Positions 51,011 to 59,899 are shown, counted from the first letter of the stretch. The stretch is 64,000 nt of DNA from Ruminococcus sp. (GCA_017519145.1 JAFWTA010000022.1:124001-188000); one strand, 5' to 3'. Translations and numbers: made by a program. The notes: generated from the letters alone by a model not told the origin.

Positions 51011-51895
51011 ATGAAAAAGAAAAGCAGTGCCATCACGACTATACTAATTGTGGTCATGATGATCACAGGACTCTGCCTCACTCTGTATCCCTCTTTCAGC
51101 AATTGGTGGAACTCCCGTATGCAGTCCCGCGCCATCGCCAATTACGACCGCGCAGTTGCAAGTCTGAGCAACAACGAAAAAGAAGATCTGCTCCGTGAAG
51201 CAGAGCAGTATAACGCCTTGCTGTCAGAGCTGGGAGCACCCTTCGATGAATACCGTCAGCTGGAGGGCTACGATGATATCCTCGATATCACAGGCACAGG
51301 CATAATGGGATACATAACTATCCCTAAGATCGGCGTTTACCTCCCCATATACCACGGCACAAGCCCCGAGGTCCTGAATATTGCCGTGGGTCATCTTCAA
51401 GGCTCATCTCTCCCCGTCGGCGGCGAGGGCTGTCACTCGGTCATTTCCGCTCACAGAGGTCTGCCCTCGGCAAGACTGTTCACCGATATAGACCAGCTCA
51501 TCGAGGACGATACCTTCACTATAACCGTGCTTGACGAGGTGCTCACCTACGAGGTGGATCAGATAGTTACTGTTCTGCCCTACGAAAGAGAGGAGCTGAG
51601 CCTTGTCCCCGAGGAGGACTACGTCACTCTTATGACCTGCACTCCCTACGGAATAAACACTCACAGGCTACTTGTACGCGCTCACAGGATAGATACGGTT
51701 TACCCTCACAATGTCAAGGTGCCCTCAGACGCAGTTATGGTGGACGATATGAGCGTTTACGCTGTCATTATCTCCACAGTGCTGATCCTCCTGCTGTTAT
51801 ACTGGATGATCTCCGGCAGAGTCGGCAGACACAGACATTTCACCGACGAGTCGGTATACAAAATACCGCTCAGGAACGAGAACGACCGCAAATAA
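51011..51895 (+). CDS. Class C-type sortase without an adjacent pilin
   Basis: 294 aa. N-terminal transmembrane helix (about 8-28), catalytic His in ISAHRGLPSARLFTDI, Cys in LMTCTPYGINTHRLLVRAHR, second transmembrane helix near 245-265. It matches the class C enzymes at 41166 and 59947. GGAGG precedes the ATG. It is the last gene of the plus-strand operon and is followed by a bidirectional terminator. As no pilin gene is next to it, it may act on pilins of the divergent operon or on unlinked substrates. Confidence 0.94.
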   Translation: MKKKSSAITTILIVVMMITGLCLTLYPSFSNWWNSRMQSRAIANYDRAVASLSNNEKEDLLREAEQYNALLSELGAPFDEYRQLEGYDDILDITGTGIMGYITIPKIGVYLPIYHGTSPEVLNIAVGHLQGSSLPVGGEGCHSVISAHRGLPSARLFTDIDQLIEDDTFTITVLDEVLTYEVDQIVTVLPYEREELSLVPEEDYVTLMTCTPYGINTHRLLVRAHRIDTVYPHNVKVPSDAVMVDDMSVYAVIISTVLILLLLYWMISGRVGRHRHFTDESVYKIPLRNENDRK

Positions 51896-51910
51896 TGCCA
51901 TATAAACAAA

Positions 51911-51950
51911 AAAGCCATAGTGCTCCCGGGAAAGGAAGCGCTATGGCTTT
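51911..51950. terminator. Bidirectional terminator between sortase and PBP genes
   Basis: 14-bp stem AAAGCCATAGTGCT/AGCGCTATGGCTTT with one G-U pair and a 12-base loop, flanked by A-run and T-run. Confidence 0.8.
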
Positions 51951-51968
51951 GTTCGTATGTGAGTCCGC

Positions 51969-53447
51969 TCAGTACGAAAGCACTGTATTGATTACCCCCT
52001 GATAGAGGCTGCCCGTCTGGCTCGCGAAATCAAATCCGAAGTCAGCAGGATTCTGGAGCTGCATAACGATAATGTATGAGCCGTTGGCAGCGTAATCGTT
52101 ATAGTTTGTGTATACGGGCTTCTGTGCCGAATTGTCGTTGACATTTCTCAGGCAGCCGGTGATGTAGAGGAAGTCTCCCGCGCCTGTCTCGGCAGTTCCT
52201 GTCTTTGCGTAGAACTGATAGTTCTCGGGGACGTAAAGTCCGAGATTATTGGCAACTCCCGTCATGCCGTCAAGAAGGTTCTGGCGGCAGTTCTCGGGAA
52301 TGCTTCCCAGCACCTCATAGGGTGCGCTTCCGGGAAGTACCTGCGTGTAGGGGTCAGTAGTATCCACTACCTGCTGAACCACAAAGGGCTTTACCATGTC
52401 GCCGAATATAGCCTCTCTGCCAAGCGCTGCAAGGTAGATGGGGCAGGTGCGGACGTATGCCTGTCCGAATGCGCTCCTGCGCAGGTCGTCAAGGCAGTAT
52501 ATCTCGATATTGTTCTCAATGGGACCGAAGTCGCAGTTGATAGTGTCACAGAAATGGAAAATGCTGTTAAGGTCAGCCAGAACTGCATCTGTGCCAAGCT
52601 GGTCGAACACCTTCGCAAAGTAGATATTGCTGGAATTTACGAACGCAGAGTAGAGAGTTCTCTCGGGAACAGGATACCAGCCTGTGTCGTGATCCCAGTT
52701 CACTATGGTGGCTCCTCCGTCCACCCATGTGCCGTCGTCATAAAGAGTGGTTATGCCGTTCTTGTCCGCAATGACCTCGGACATTATCTTGAAGCAGGAA
52801 CCCGGTGAGGCGTTCTGGAACGCCTTGTTGGCTATGGTGCCGCCGCTGAGATTGTCTACATATGTAGGGTCGGAATAGAAAAGCTCCGGGTCATAGGTGG
52901 GATAGGACACCTCCGCAAGTATGGAGCCGTCTGTCCTCAGTACCACTATGGAGCCTGCCATGCCCATATTCGCCATATAGGAGCACAGTGCGGTCTGTAC
53001 GTCTGCGTCGATGGTCAGCCTTATGGACTGTCCCACGTTGTTCTCCGCAGATACGGGCGTGGGATTCTTGACGCGGAGAATGTCTCCGAAAACGTCATCG
53101 AAGCCCGCCGAAGCCTCACTGACTATATTGCCGAATGAATATGCGTAGCCCTGACCATAGGTACGCTGCTCCTCGCCGCCCTCGGCGTAGGTGCTGTATG
53201 TTATAAGGTTATAATTCGTATCGTAAATATTTCCCCTGTAAACGGGTTCTGTCGTTGTTGTCGTAGTTGTCGTTTGTTCTGTTGTGACATCGGCTGCCGC
53301 TGTATCTCCATTCTCCTCGGAAGCAGCGTGAGGACTGCTGTCCTTATGGAATTCTATCTGTCCGACCTCCGATGAACAGGACGGAAACGACGCTATCACA
53401 GCTGTTGAGATCAGCAGCGCGATCAGCTTTTTTCCCCTCGATATCAT
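51969..53447 (-). CDS. Lipoprotein class B penicillin-binding protein 1
   Basis: 492 aa. Signal peptide with a lipobox-like end (FPSC24) and a Thr linker (59-66), so anchored by lipid. The pedestal keeps the class B PBP motif RGNIYDTNYN (71-80) and SIRLTIDADVQ (141-151). The transpeptidase motifs are SxxK as SCFK (217-220, in SPGSCFKIM), SxN as SSN (272-274) and KTG (415-417). Such enzymes crosslink peptidoglycan. Lipid anchoring instead of a transmembrane helix is unusual. A close paralogue lies at 55635-57083. Confidence 0.9.
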   Translation of the reverse strand: MISRGKKLIALLISTAVIASFPSCSSEVGQIEFHKDSSPHAASEENGDTAAADVTTEQTTTTTTTTEPVYRGNIYDTNYNLITYSTYAEGGEEQRTYGQGYAYSFGNIVSEASAGFDDVFGDILRVKNPTPVSAENNVGQSIRLTIDADVQTALCSYMANMGMAGSIVVLRTDGSILAEVSYPTYDPELFYSDPTYVDNLSGGTIANKAFQNASPGSCFKIMSEVIADKNGITTLYDDGTWVDGGATIVNWDHDTGWYPVPERTLYSAFVNSSNIYFAKVFDQLGTDAVLADLNSIFHFCDTINCDFGPIENNIEIYCLDDLRRSAFGQAYVRTCPIYLAALGREAIFGDMVKPFVVQQVVDTTDPYTQVLPGSAPYEVLGSIPENCRQNLLDGMTGVANNLGLYVPENYQFYAKTGTAETGAGDFLYITGCLRNVNDNSAQKPVYTNYNDYAANGSYIIVMQLQNPADFGFDFASQTGSLYQGVINTVLSY

Positions 53448-53484
53448 CCTGATTACCGTCCTTGCTATCTATATCTTAAAGCCC

Positions 53485-53501
53485 TGTATGCCGTGCATAC
53501 A
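53485..53501. repeat. Perfect dyad downstream of the PBP1 promoter
   Basis: TGTATGC-CGT-GCATACA, a 7-bp perfect inverted repeat with a 3-base centre, placed about +6 to +22 for the minus-strand promoter. Candidate operator. Confidence 0.4.
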
Positions 53502-53513
53502 CGCTATACTATA

Positions 53514-53542
53514 ATTATACATTTTTTTCCTTAGTTCGTCAA
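53514..53542 (-). promoter_or_regulatory. PBP1 promoter
   Basis: TTGACG (53537-53542) and TATAAT (53514-53519), 17-base spacer, minus strand. Confidence 0.85.
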
Positions 53543-53603
53543 TACGTTTTAAGAAATAATCGAAAAAAAGTATAACTGCTCTGATACATAGGGTCTGAAC
53601 ACG

Positions 53604-53632
53604 TTGACAGTCCGGCTTCCATGATGTATAAT
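53604..53632 (+). promoter_or_regulatory. S41-type gene promoter
   Basis: Perfect TTGACA (53604-53609) and TATAAT (53627-53632), 17-base spacer, plus strand, 33 bases before the start codon. Confidence 0.9.
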
Positions 53633-53665
53633 TTAACTTAACATCACATATCACGGAGGTCACTT

Positions 53666-55369
53666 ATGAACGATCTTATAGGAACGCTGCGCTTCTATCT
53701 GGCAGGTGCAGACAAGGTGCAGTTTGTCTGGTCAGGCGCCATTCTGCTGACCATCGCCATACTTGCCGTGCTGCACCACAAATGGCGATATTACGACGAT
53801 CAGCTGAAACAATGGAAGAAGCTCTGCTTCATACCTTTTATCATATCAACAGTCCACTTCTGCGTCTATACCGCACCCTATTTGGGGCAGAACTATACTC
53901 CCATGTATCTGACATCGCTGCTGCCGCTGGTCACTGCGATCTGTGCCGAGCGCGGCAAGGGATACAGAAAAATTGCCCCTATAACATGGGTACTGGCAGC
54001 GATCTTCAGTCTCCGCTTCATAACCACCGCTAACGAGATCCATAATTACTCGCGCAAAAGCTACTCAAATTCATTTCACGCACTGGTAAAGGAAATGGAC
54101 AAGCGGTACGTTCTCAAGGAGTGGAAGGAGATAGACTTTTTCGCCCTTGAGGACAAGTATATGCCTATGGTGAAAAAGGCTGAACAGGAAAAGGATCCCG
54201 CCATGTTCGCAGACGCTGTAACATTGTTCTGCAACGAGCTGCACGACGGTCATGTCTCTGTCCACTCGAACTATGACAGAAGTAAATATCACTCGGCATT
54301 CGAGCCGAATGACTACGGGATGGCTATGATACAGCTTGACAGCGGCGAGGTCATCGCAGTCTGCACTGACGAGGCTGTACACAGTCTGGGTATCACCGAC
54401 GGTACTGTCATTACAAAATGGAACGGAAAGCCCCTGTCTCAGGCAGTACAGGAGGATGTCATCTATGACGACGAAGCTGTAAAGGCTAATGCCGACAAAC
54501 TGGCATTCATTGAGCTTTCGGGCATGGGCGGAGATACAGTTGAGGTCTCATTCATCGGGAGTGATGGCAAGGAGAAGTCCGCTGTGCTGTCCGCAATGGA
54601 AAACGGGGACACCTACGGCGATGCACTTGACGCCCTCGATCATTTCCCAGAAGACATTCGCGAGCTGTACTCCGCAAACTTCAGCACCAAAATGCTGGAC
54701 GACAAATGCGGCTGCCTCGTTCTCAGCGCAGAGTTTACGGGCGGCAGTCTCCGCGATGATCTGGACTTTTACAAAGGCGAGAGCAAATGGTCACGGGAGA
54801 TGTTCCGCAAAAAGCTCCGCAAACTGAAAGCACAGGGCATGGAGTACCTTGTGGTGGATATGCGAAACAATGGCGGCGGCAGCGGTGTTGTGGGCTACGC
54901 CCTTTGCAGTCTGCTCACCAATGAAGATATGTTCGCCGTAGGTCTCGGTATGCGCAAGAACGGAGAGTATGTTCAGTTGGCCGAGCAGAGAATAAAGGGC
55001 GACGGCGAGTTCGCAGACCTGAATGTGGTGGTTCTCACCAATCATAACTGCGTCAGCGCAGGTGACAGCACCGCGCTATGCCTGTCAAAACTTCCAAACG
55101 TTACCCTCGCAGGTATCACCGATCCCAACGGAAGCGCGCAGATAACAGGCGAACGCTGCTTTCTCTCAAAGGCACTGGTTTCTGTAAGCTTTCCCGTCTG
55201 CCTTATGCTCAACGAAAACGGCGAGCCCGATATCGATCCCCGCGCCGACCGCATCAGCCGTGATCCATGTGAGGTGCGTATACCGCTGGACCGCGATGCT
55301 GCCATGAAGATATTCCGCGATAAAGAGGATTACGAGCTGGAATGGGCTGTGCAGTATCTTGAGCAATGA
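53666..55369 (+). CDS. Membrane-anchored S41 family (C-terminal-processing-type) peptidase
   Basis: 567 aa. Four hydrophobic segments in the first 125 residues (about 18-36, 52-70, 80-94 and 103-121) anchor a large extracytoplasmic domain. LHDGHVSVH (192-200) and the beta-strand-rich core LVVDMRNNGGG (395-405) mark the S41 fold; the nucleophile should be Ser464 in NCVSAGDSTA. The Lys of the usual TxGKGSxQ segment appears as Asn488 (ITDPNGSAQ), so the catalytic dyad may be altered. GGAGG precedes the ATG. It stands between two PBP genes and is divergent from one and convergent with the other, suggesting a part in wall maintenance. Confidence 0.88.
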   Translation: MNDLIGTLRFYLAGADKVQFVWSGAILLTIAILAVLHHKWRYYDDQLKQWKKLCFIPFIISTVHFCVYTAPYLGQNYTPMYLTSLLPLVTAICAERGKGYRKIAPITWVLAAIFSLRFITTANEIHNYSRKSYSNSFHALVKEMDKRYVLKEWKEIDFFALEDKYMPMVKKAEQEKDPAMFADAVTLFCNELHDGHVSVHSNYDRSKYHSAFEPNDYGMAMIQLDSGEVIAVCTDEAVHSLGITDGTVITKWNGKPLSQAVQEDVIYDDEAVKANADKLAFIELSGMGGDTVEVSFIGSDGKEKSAVLSAMENGDTYGDALDALDHFPEDIRELYSANFSTKMLDDKCGCLVLSAEFTGGSLRDDLDFYKGESKWSREMFRKKLRKLKAQGMEYLVVDMRNNGGGSGVVGYALCSLLTNEDMFAVGLGMRKNGEYVQLAEQRIKGDGEFADLNVVVLTNHNCVSAGDSTALCLSKLPNVTLAGITDPNGSAQITGERCFLSKALVSVSFPVCLMLNENGEPDIDPRADRISRDPCEVRIPLDRDAAMKIFRDKEDYELEWAVQYLEQ

Positions 55370-55408
55370 GTATGCTCATGATTTAACACCGCAGATGTTA
55401 AATCACGA

Positions 55409-55580
55409 AGCCCTTAGCCTTTAGCTTTCAGCCATCAGGAAGCGGCTCCGCCGCTTTATTATCGGGCGGATAATATCCACTCCTACAATGCAGATTTCGT
55501 GGGACGTCAATGACACCTTACCTTACAACGTTATTTTTCGGAACGCCGAGGGCGGCGTTCCCTACATCAGGCTAAGGGCT
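55409..55580. repeat. Intergenic element bounded by 12-bp inverted repeats
   Basis: AGCCCTTAGCCT (55409-55420) and AGGCTAAGGGCT (55569-55580) form a perfect 12-bp inverted repeat about 150 bases apart. Inside are two more hairpins: GCGGC/GCCGC near 55443-55455 and GGAACGCC/GGCGTTCC (55540-55561). No frame of note. It resembles a small non-coding repeat or MITE-like element. Confidence 0.5.
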
Positions 55581-55598
55581 GACAGTTCAAATAAAAAT

Positions 55599-55628
55599 GC
55601 CCCGAAGCGTTTCAAAACGCTTCGGGGC
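55599..55628. terminator. Bidirectional terminator between S41-type gene and PBP2
   Basis: 13-bp stem GCCCCGAAGCGTT/AACGCTTCGGGGC with a TCAA loop, flanked by AAAAAT and GTGTTTTT. Confidence 0.9.
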
Positions 55629-55634
55629 GTGTTT

Positions 55635-57083
55635 TTATCTTCCTACTACTATGTTCATTACTCCTCTGTAAAGTCCCGAGGACTGTGAAGCAAACTCAAA
55701 GCCGTGTGCTTCGGGGTTCATGACCTGCATTACAACTATGTATGAGCCATGCTCGCCGTAATTATCATAGTTTTCGTACACAGTCGAACCGTCGTCGGAG
55801 TCGTTCTTGGCGCAGCCCGTAATATAAAGGCAGTCGCCCTTCCAGCCCTCTGCGGTACCTGTCTTGGCATAGAAGCTGTACCCCGCAGGAAGCTGTACTC
55901 CCAGTCCGGAGCCTACTCCTGTCATGCCGTTGAGAAGGTTCTGGCGATAATCCGCAGGAATGGAGGCAATAACGTCCAGCGCCTTTGAGCCCTCCCCTAT
56001 CTTCTGCGCTCCGTCAGAGCTTACGATGTCCTTGACTACGAAAGGCGTGACCATGTCGCCGAATACGGCTTCTCTGCCAAGTGCCGCGAGGAATATGGGA
56101 CAGGTCAGCACATAGGACTGACCGAACGCGCTCCTGCGCAGGTCATCGAGGCAGTATATCTCTATGTTGTTGCTGAGAGAGCCGAAATCGCACTGTATAT
56201 CGTCATCTGCTCCGAAATGGAATATGGAGCTGAGATCGGCGAGAACGTCATCTGCTCCCACCTCCTCAAAGGCTTTCGCAAAGAAAATGTTGCTGGAATT
56301 GACAAATGCAGAGCTTAGCGTTCGGTCGGGTATGGGATATCCGCCCTTGTTGCTCTCGTGATCCCAGTTTACAATGGGCACTCCGCCTACCTCCCATGTT
56401 CCGTCGTCGTAAAGGGAGTAAACTCCGTGCTTGTCGGCTATGACCTCGGACATTATCTTGAAGCAGGAACCCGGCTCGTAATTGCTGAAAGCCTTATTGC
56501 CCACATCTCCCCATGCAAGATCCTCGTCGTACTTCTGGTCGGCAACTGCGTTGGGATCGTAGGAGGGATAGTTCACCTGCGCCATGATAGAGCCGTCTGT
56601 TCGCAGACACACTACCGAGCCCACGATGTTGTTCTGCTCCATATAGCTGTATATCTCGTTCTGTACGTCACCGTCAAGTGTCAGGCGTATGGACTGCCCT
56701 GCCCCGTCACTTGCGGGAGTGGTAAGTATATCGTCAAATGCGGTGTCGTAGCCGTCCGACATAGTGGTGATTATGTTTGCGAAGGATACCGCATAAGGCT
56801 CCGCGGAAACACGGCGTTTTCCGTCCTCGCCTGTGGAAAGCAGAAGCCTGCCCTTTGCGTCGTAGAAGCTGCCCTTTTCTGCCGCAGCTGCGGTCATGGG
56901 CTGTGTGGTGGGCTGCTCTGCTGTGGTCTCCTCGGCAGCAGCCTCTGTAACAGCAGCAGCCGTTGTCTCGGTCTGCGCACCGCTGTTCACGTCAGCCTGT
57001 CCCACAGATGAGGAGGAACAGGAGGAAAAGCCAGCCGTCAGAGCAAATGAAGCGGCAAGTGCCGCGATCTTTCTTGTATTCAT
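55635..57083 (-). CDS. Lipoprotein class B penicillin-binding protein 2
   Basis: 482 aa, paralogue of the protein at 51969-53447. The lipobox-like end is FSSC22, followed by an Ala/Thr-rich linker. SIRLTLDGDVQNEIYSYM (131-148) is the pedestal motif. Transpeptidase motifs are SCFK (206-209, in EPGSCFKIM), SSN in FVNSSNIFF and KTG in YAKTGTAE. The IADKHGVYSLYDDGTW block and the NIEIYCLDDLRRSAFGQ block are shared almost word for word with the paralogue. It crosslinks peptidoglycan outside the membrane. It has its own strong promoter. Confidence 0.9.
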   Translation of the reverse strand: MNTRKIAALAASFALTAGFSSCSSSSVGQADVNSGAQTETTAAAVTEAAAEETTAEQPTTQPMTAAAAEKGSFYDAKGRLLLSTGEDGKRRVSAEPYAVSFANIITTMSDGYDTAFDDILTTPASDGAGQSIRLTLDGDVQNEIYSYMEQNNIVGSVVCLRTDGSIMAQVNYPSYDPNAVADQKYDEDLAWGDVGNKAFSNYEPGSCFKIMSEVIADKHGVYSLYDDGTWEVGGVPIVNWDHESNKGGYPIPDRTLSSAFVNSSNIFFAKAFEEVGADDVLADLSSIFHFGADDDIQCDFGSLSNNIEIYCLDDLRRSAFGQSYVLTCPIFLAALGREAVFGDMVTPFVVKDIVSSDGAQKIGEGSKALDVIASIPADYRQNLLNGMTGVGSGLGVQLPAGYSFYAKTGTAEGWKGDCLYITGCAKNDSDDGSTVYENYDNYGEHGSYIVVMQVMNPEAHGFEFASQSSGLYRGVMNIVVGR

Positions 57084-57131
57084 TATATCATTCCTCAGTT
57101 TCAGTATTTAGAGATGTCATTTACATTATCA

Positions 57132-57160
57132 ATTATAACGCATAGCCCATTTCTTGTCAA
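57132..57160 (-). promoter_or_regulatory. PBP2 promoter
   Basis: Perfect TTGACA (57155-57160) and TATAAT (57132-57137), 17-base spacer, minus strand. Confidence 0.9.
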
Positions 57161-57170
57161 TAAAAGCTTC

Positions 57171-57212
57171 CAAACAAACAGCCCGTGACTGCACATCGGC
57201 AGTTCACGGGCT
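57171..57212 (-). terminator. ald terminator
   Basis: Stem AGCCCGTG-ACTGC/GCAGT-CACGGGCT with a short loop, followed on the minus strand by GTTTGTTT. Confidence 0.8.
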
Positions 57213-57236
57213 ATGTTCATCTCATTTGCTGATGGC

Positions 57237-58352
57237 TCAGCCGATAAGGCTCGAAAGCTCGGTATACTCATATCCGTGGGCAGCTGCAACATTCTTGTTG
57301 GTAAGCTTGCCTGCATATGTATTTACACCGCTTGCAATGACCTCGCTCTTTTTGCAAGCCTCCTCAAGTCCGTTCTCTGCGATCTGAAGGCCGTATCTGA
57401 GAGTTGCATTTGTAAGGGCAATGGTGCTTGTACGGGGAACTGCTCCGGGCATATTGCCTACACAGTAATGTACTACGCCCTCCTGAATGTATACGGGATC
57501 ATCGTGGGTAGTAACGTGTGAGGTCTCTCCGCAGCCGCCCTGATCTATGGCAACGTCAACAAATACAGCGCCGTCCTTCATCTCGGGGAGGTACTTTGCC
57601 TTGAAGAGCTTGGGAGTTGAGCCGCCGGGGATAAGAACTGAACCGATCACCAGATCAGCGTCCTTTACTGCTCTCTCAACATTGCTGTCTGTGGAGTAGA
57701 GAGTCTGTACATGAGCGCCGAACATATAGTCAAGCTGCTCCAGTCTCTTGAGGTTCACATCGAGGATAGTTACGTTAGCTCCCATACCGACTGCGATCTT
57801 GCAGGCATTTGTGCCGACTGTACCGCCGCCGAGGATAACTACATTAGCCTTGGGAGTACCGGGAACACCTGCGAGGAGTATGCCTGCTCCGCCGAACTTC
57901 TTCTCGAGATACTTTGCACCCTCCTGAATGGACAGACGGCCTGCGATCTGGCTCATGGGAGCGAGAAGAGGAAGTGAGCGGTCGGTCTCCTGAAGTGTCT
58001 CGTAGGCTACTGCCTTTACCTTGCCGCCGAGAAGTGCGTCCATCTGCTCCTTATCTGCTGCAAGATGGAGATATGTATAGAGAATAAGACCGTCATGGAA
58101 AAGAGGATACTCCGATTCGAGGGGCTCCTTTACCTTTACCATCATGTCCACCATGTTCCAGATGTCCGCTGCGTTGTCAAGTACGGAAGCTCCTGCCTCG
58201 ACGTATTCGGAATCTGCAAAGCCAGAGCCTGCGCCTGCACTCTTTTCGATGTAAACATGATGACCTGCGGCTACATATGCCTTGACATTGTCGGGAGTAA
58301 GTCCCACTCTGAATTCATTGTTCTTGATCTCTTTTACGCATCCGATCTTCAT
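57237..58352 (-). CDS. ald: Alanine dehydrogenase
   Basis: 371 aa from the ATG behind AAAGGAGAAATAGT (frame open to 58493). It begins MKIGCVKEIKNNEFRVGLTP, the Ald substrate site. YLHLAADKEQMDALL, the active-site region QIAGRLSIQEGAKYLEKKFG and the NAD fold VVILGGGTVGTNACKIAVGM with DVNLKRLEQLD follow. It reversibly converts alanine to pyruvate and ammonia. Own promoter and own terminator; not tied to the PBP genes. Confidence 0.97.
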   Translation of the reverse strand: MKIGCVKEIKNNEFRVGLTPDNVKAYVAAGHHVYIEKSAGAGSGFADSEYVEAGASVLDNAADIWNMVDMMVKVKEPLESEYPLFHDGLILYTYLHLAADKEQMDALLGGKVKAVAYETLQETDRSLPLLAPMSQIAGRLSIQEGAKYLEKKFGGAGILLAGVPGTPKANVVILGGGTVGTNACKIAVGMGANVTILDVNLKRLEQLDYMFGAHVQTLYSTDSNVERAVKDADLVIGSVLIPGGSTPKLFKAKYLPEMKDGAVFVDVAIDQGGCGETSHVTTHDDPVYIQEGVVHYCVGNMPGAVPRTSTIALTNATLRYGLQIAENGLEEACKKSEVIASGVNTYAGKLTNKNVAAAHGYEYTELSSLIG

Positions 58353-58464
58353 ACTATTTCTCCTTTGATATAAAATTCTGCGCTGCGTCCGTGATATTAC
58401 ATTGTCAGCACCGTGAGGGCAATGCGGCGACGCGCTGTGTCCTCTCTGAAAAAAATATAGTTTA

Positions 58465-58493
58465 ATTATACTATAATCCCGAAAAATTGTCAA
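58465..58493 (-). promoter_or_regulatory. ald promoter
   Basis: Perfect TTGACA (58488-58493) and TATAAT (58465-58470), 17-base spacer, minus strand. Confidence 0.9.
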
Positions 58494-58554
58494 GAGTAAA
58501 CAGTTATTTATATCATCAGCCGCTTAATTTATCACTTATGCCCTCTGTATTTAC

Positions 58555-58584
58555 AAAAAACCGAGCCCGAAACTTCGGGCCCGG
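58555..58584 (-). terminator. Terminator after the His/Gly-rich membrane protein gene
   Basis: Stem CCGGGCCCGA/TCGGGCTCGG (10 bp with one G-U), 4-base loop, TTTTTT on the minus strand. Confidence 0.9.
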
Positions 58585-58605
58585 CGCTTATATGCTTTAT
58601 AGTTT

Positions 58606-59796
58606 TCAGTCCATTTTGTCGGGATTTTCTGCGTTGCAGCTGGGGCACCTCTTGTACTTGGCAGCAAATGTGGTGCCGCAGTACTGGCAGACCGTATTTC
58701 TGCTTGTTTCTGCTGTGCTGCTGCCGCCCGAACCGAACAGATCGTCCATTCCCGACTGCGGCGTGTATTGCGGAGATATCTCTGTCACAGGCTGCGTCTG
58801 AGCTCCGTTATATGCAGCAGACTGCTTATATTCCTTATAACTCTGGAACTGTGCTGTAGGATCATATACGTTTCTGCCGCCGCTATCGGGACCGTCAGCA
58901 GGCACTGCCTTTCTGTATTTCAGCTCGTTCAGTCCCAGCATGAAGTATGCGTGGAATGAAATAAAGCCAAGCACGAACAGTGCAGGGATAAGCTCCCCGA
59001 AGTTGAAGGAGCGTGAATAGTTATCGGTGAACTGTGAGAAAGACGTCTTTAGGGCTGTTTCTACGTCATCGCCTTTCTCGAGCGCACCATGTAATCTTGC
59101 ACTTAATTTGTCTGCCCTTTCCTCGGTAATTACAGGATCGGTATCATTGCCCTGCATTCCCTCCCAGAACCAATTGTTAAACTTCGGATCAGGGTCTATC
59201 GGCTCGGAATAAACGATGAGCCAGTGCATCTCGTCATCAAACTCACTGAGATACCTGTCATAGGCATATTCCTCAAGGCTTCCATAGTTTGCCCATGTTT
59301 CATTATGTACGGTGACTACTGACGGAGTAACTCCCGTTTTGTCCCTGAAGCGTTCAAGCTCCTTTTCCAGCGCTGCCTCATCGTTGATAACATCGGCTTC
59401 ATCCTTTATGATTATGGTGTGATCATAATTCTTTGGCAATATCTTCAGAGCAGGCTTCAGCATTGAAAAGCCGAAAAACAGGAACGGAAGATAGAAAAAG
59501 ATCAGCAGTAATCTTCCCCAGCTGAATCCCGGCTTGAAGTTTTTGTCAGCATAGAAATAGCGCTGCTGACCGTGTCTGTAATAGGAGTAGCGTCTTGCTC
59601 CGGCAAAGTGTGTTCTGCTTATTCTCGGTCCGCTTCTTCCTCCGTGTGAACCGTGTGAACCATGAGAACCTCCGTGGGAGCCACCTCCGTGAGAGCCTCC
59701 TCCTGATGAATGCGGCATATTCATTCCCCCTATATCAATATTCGGCATATCGCCGTGTTCTGTGTACACTGTGCCGATGCTTCTTTTCCGCGGCAC
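58606..59796 (-). CDS. His/Gly-rich membrane protein with C-terminal zinc ribbon, TPM-like domain
   Basis: 396 aa from a GTG; an ATG at 59718 with GGGGG 7 bases upstream is a good alternative. Residues 27-55 are His/Gly/Ser repeats (SHGGGSHGGSHGSHGSHGG), a possible metal-binding tail. A transmembrane helix (about 93-112) is followed by a TPM/YgcG-like domain (KDEADVINDEAALEKELERF, SEFDDEMHWLIVYSEP), a second helix (about 270-290) and a terminal zinc ribbon, CQYCG...CPSCN. Domain order suggests a membrane-associated repair or trafficking role, not established. It has its own promoter and terminator. Confidence 0.8.
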   Translation of the reverse strand: MPRKRSIGTVYTEHGDMPNIDIGGMNMPHSSGGGSHGGGSHGGSHGSHGSHGGRSGPRISRTHFAGARRYSYYRHGQQRYFYADKNFKPGFSWGRLLLIFFYLPFLFFGFSMLKPALKILPKNYDHTIIIKDEADVINDEAALEKELERFRDKTGVTPSVVTVHNETWANYGSLEEYAYDRYLSEFDDEMHWLIVYSEPIDPDPKFNNWFWEGMQGNDTDPVITEERADKLSARLHGALEKGDDVETALKTSFSQFTDNYSRSFNFGELIPALFVLGFISFHAYFMLGLNELKYRKAVPADGPDSGGRNVYDPTAQFQSYKEYKQSAAYNGAQTQPVTEISPQYTPQSGMDDLFGSGGSSTAETSRNTVCQYCGTTFAAKYKRCPSCNAENPDKMD

Positions 59797-59863
59797 TCAG
59801 ACTGTCAGTCCGACCCCATACGCCTGCGGAAACCATCCGACGCTGTGTTCACGAATATAAACA

Positions 59864-59899
59864 GATATCATGACCGCATCGGGATACAGTCATGATATC
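59864..59899. other. Perfect 11-bp inverted repeat at the start of the leader
   Basis: GATATCATGAC / GTCATGATATC with a 14-base loop, just downstream of the -10 of the His/Gly-rich protein gene and with no U-run. It could be an operator or a 5' stabilising hairpin. Confidence 0.55.
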
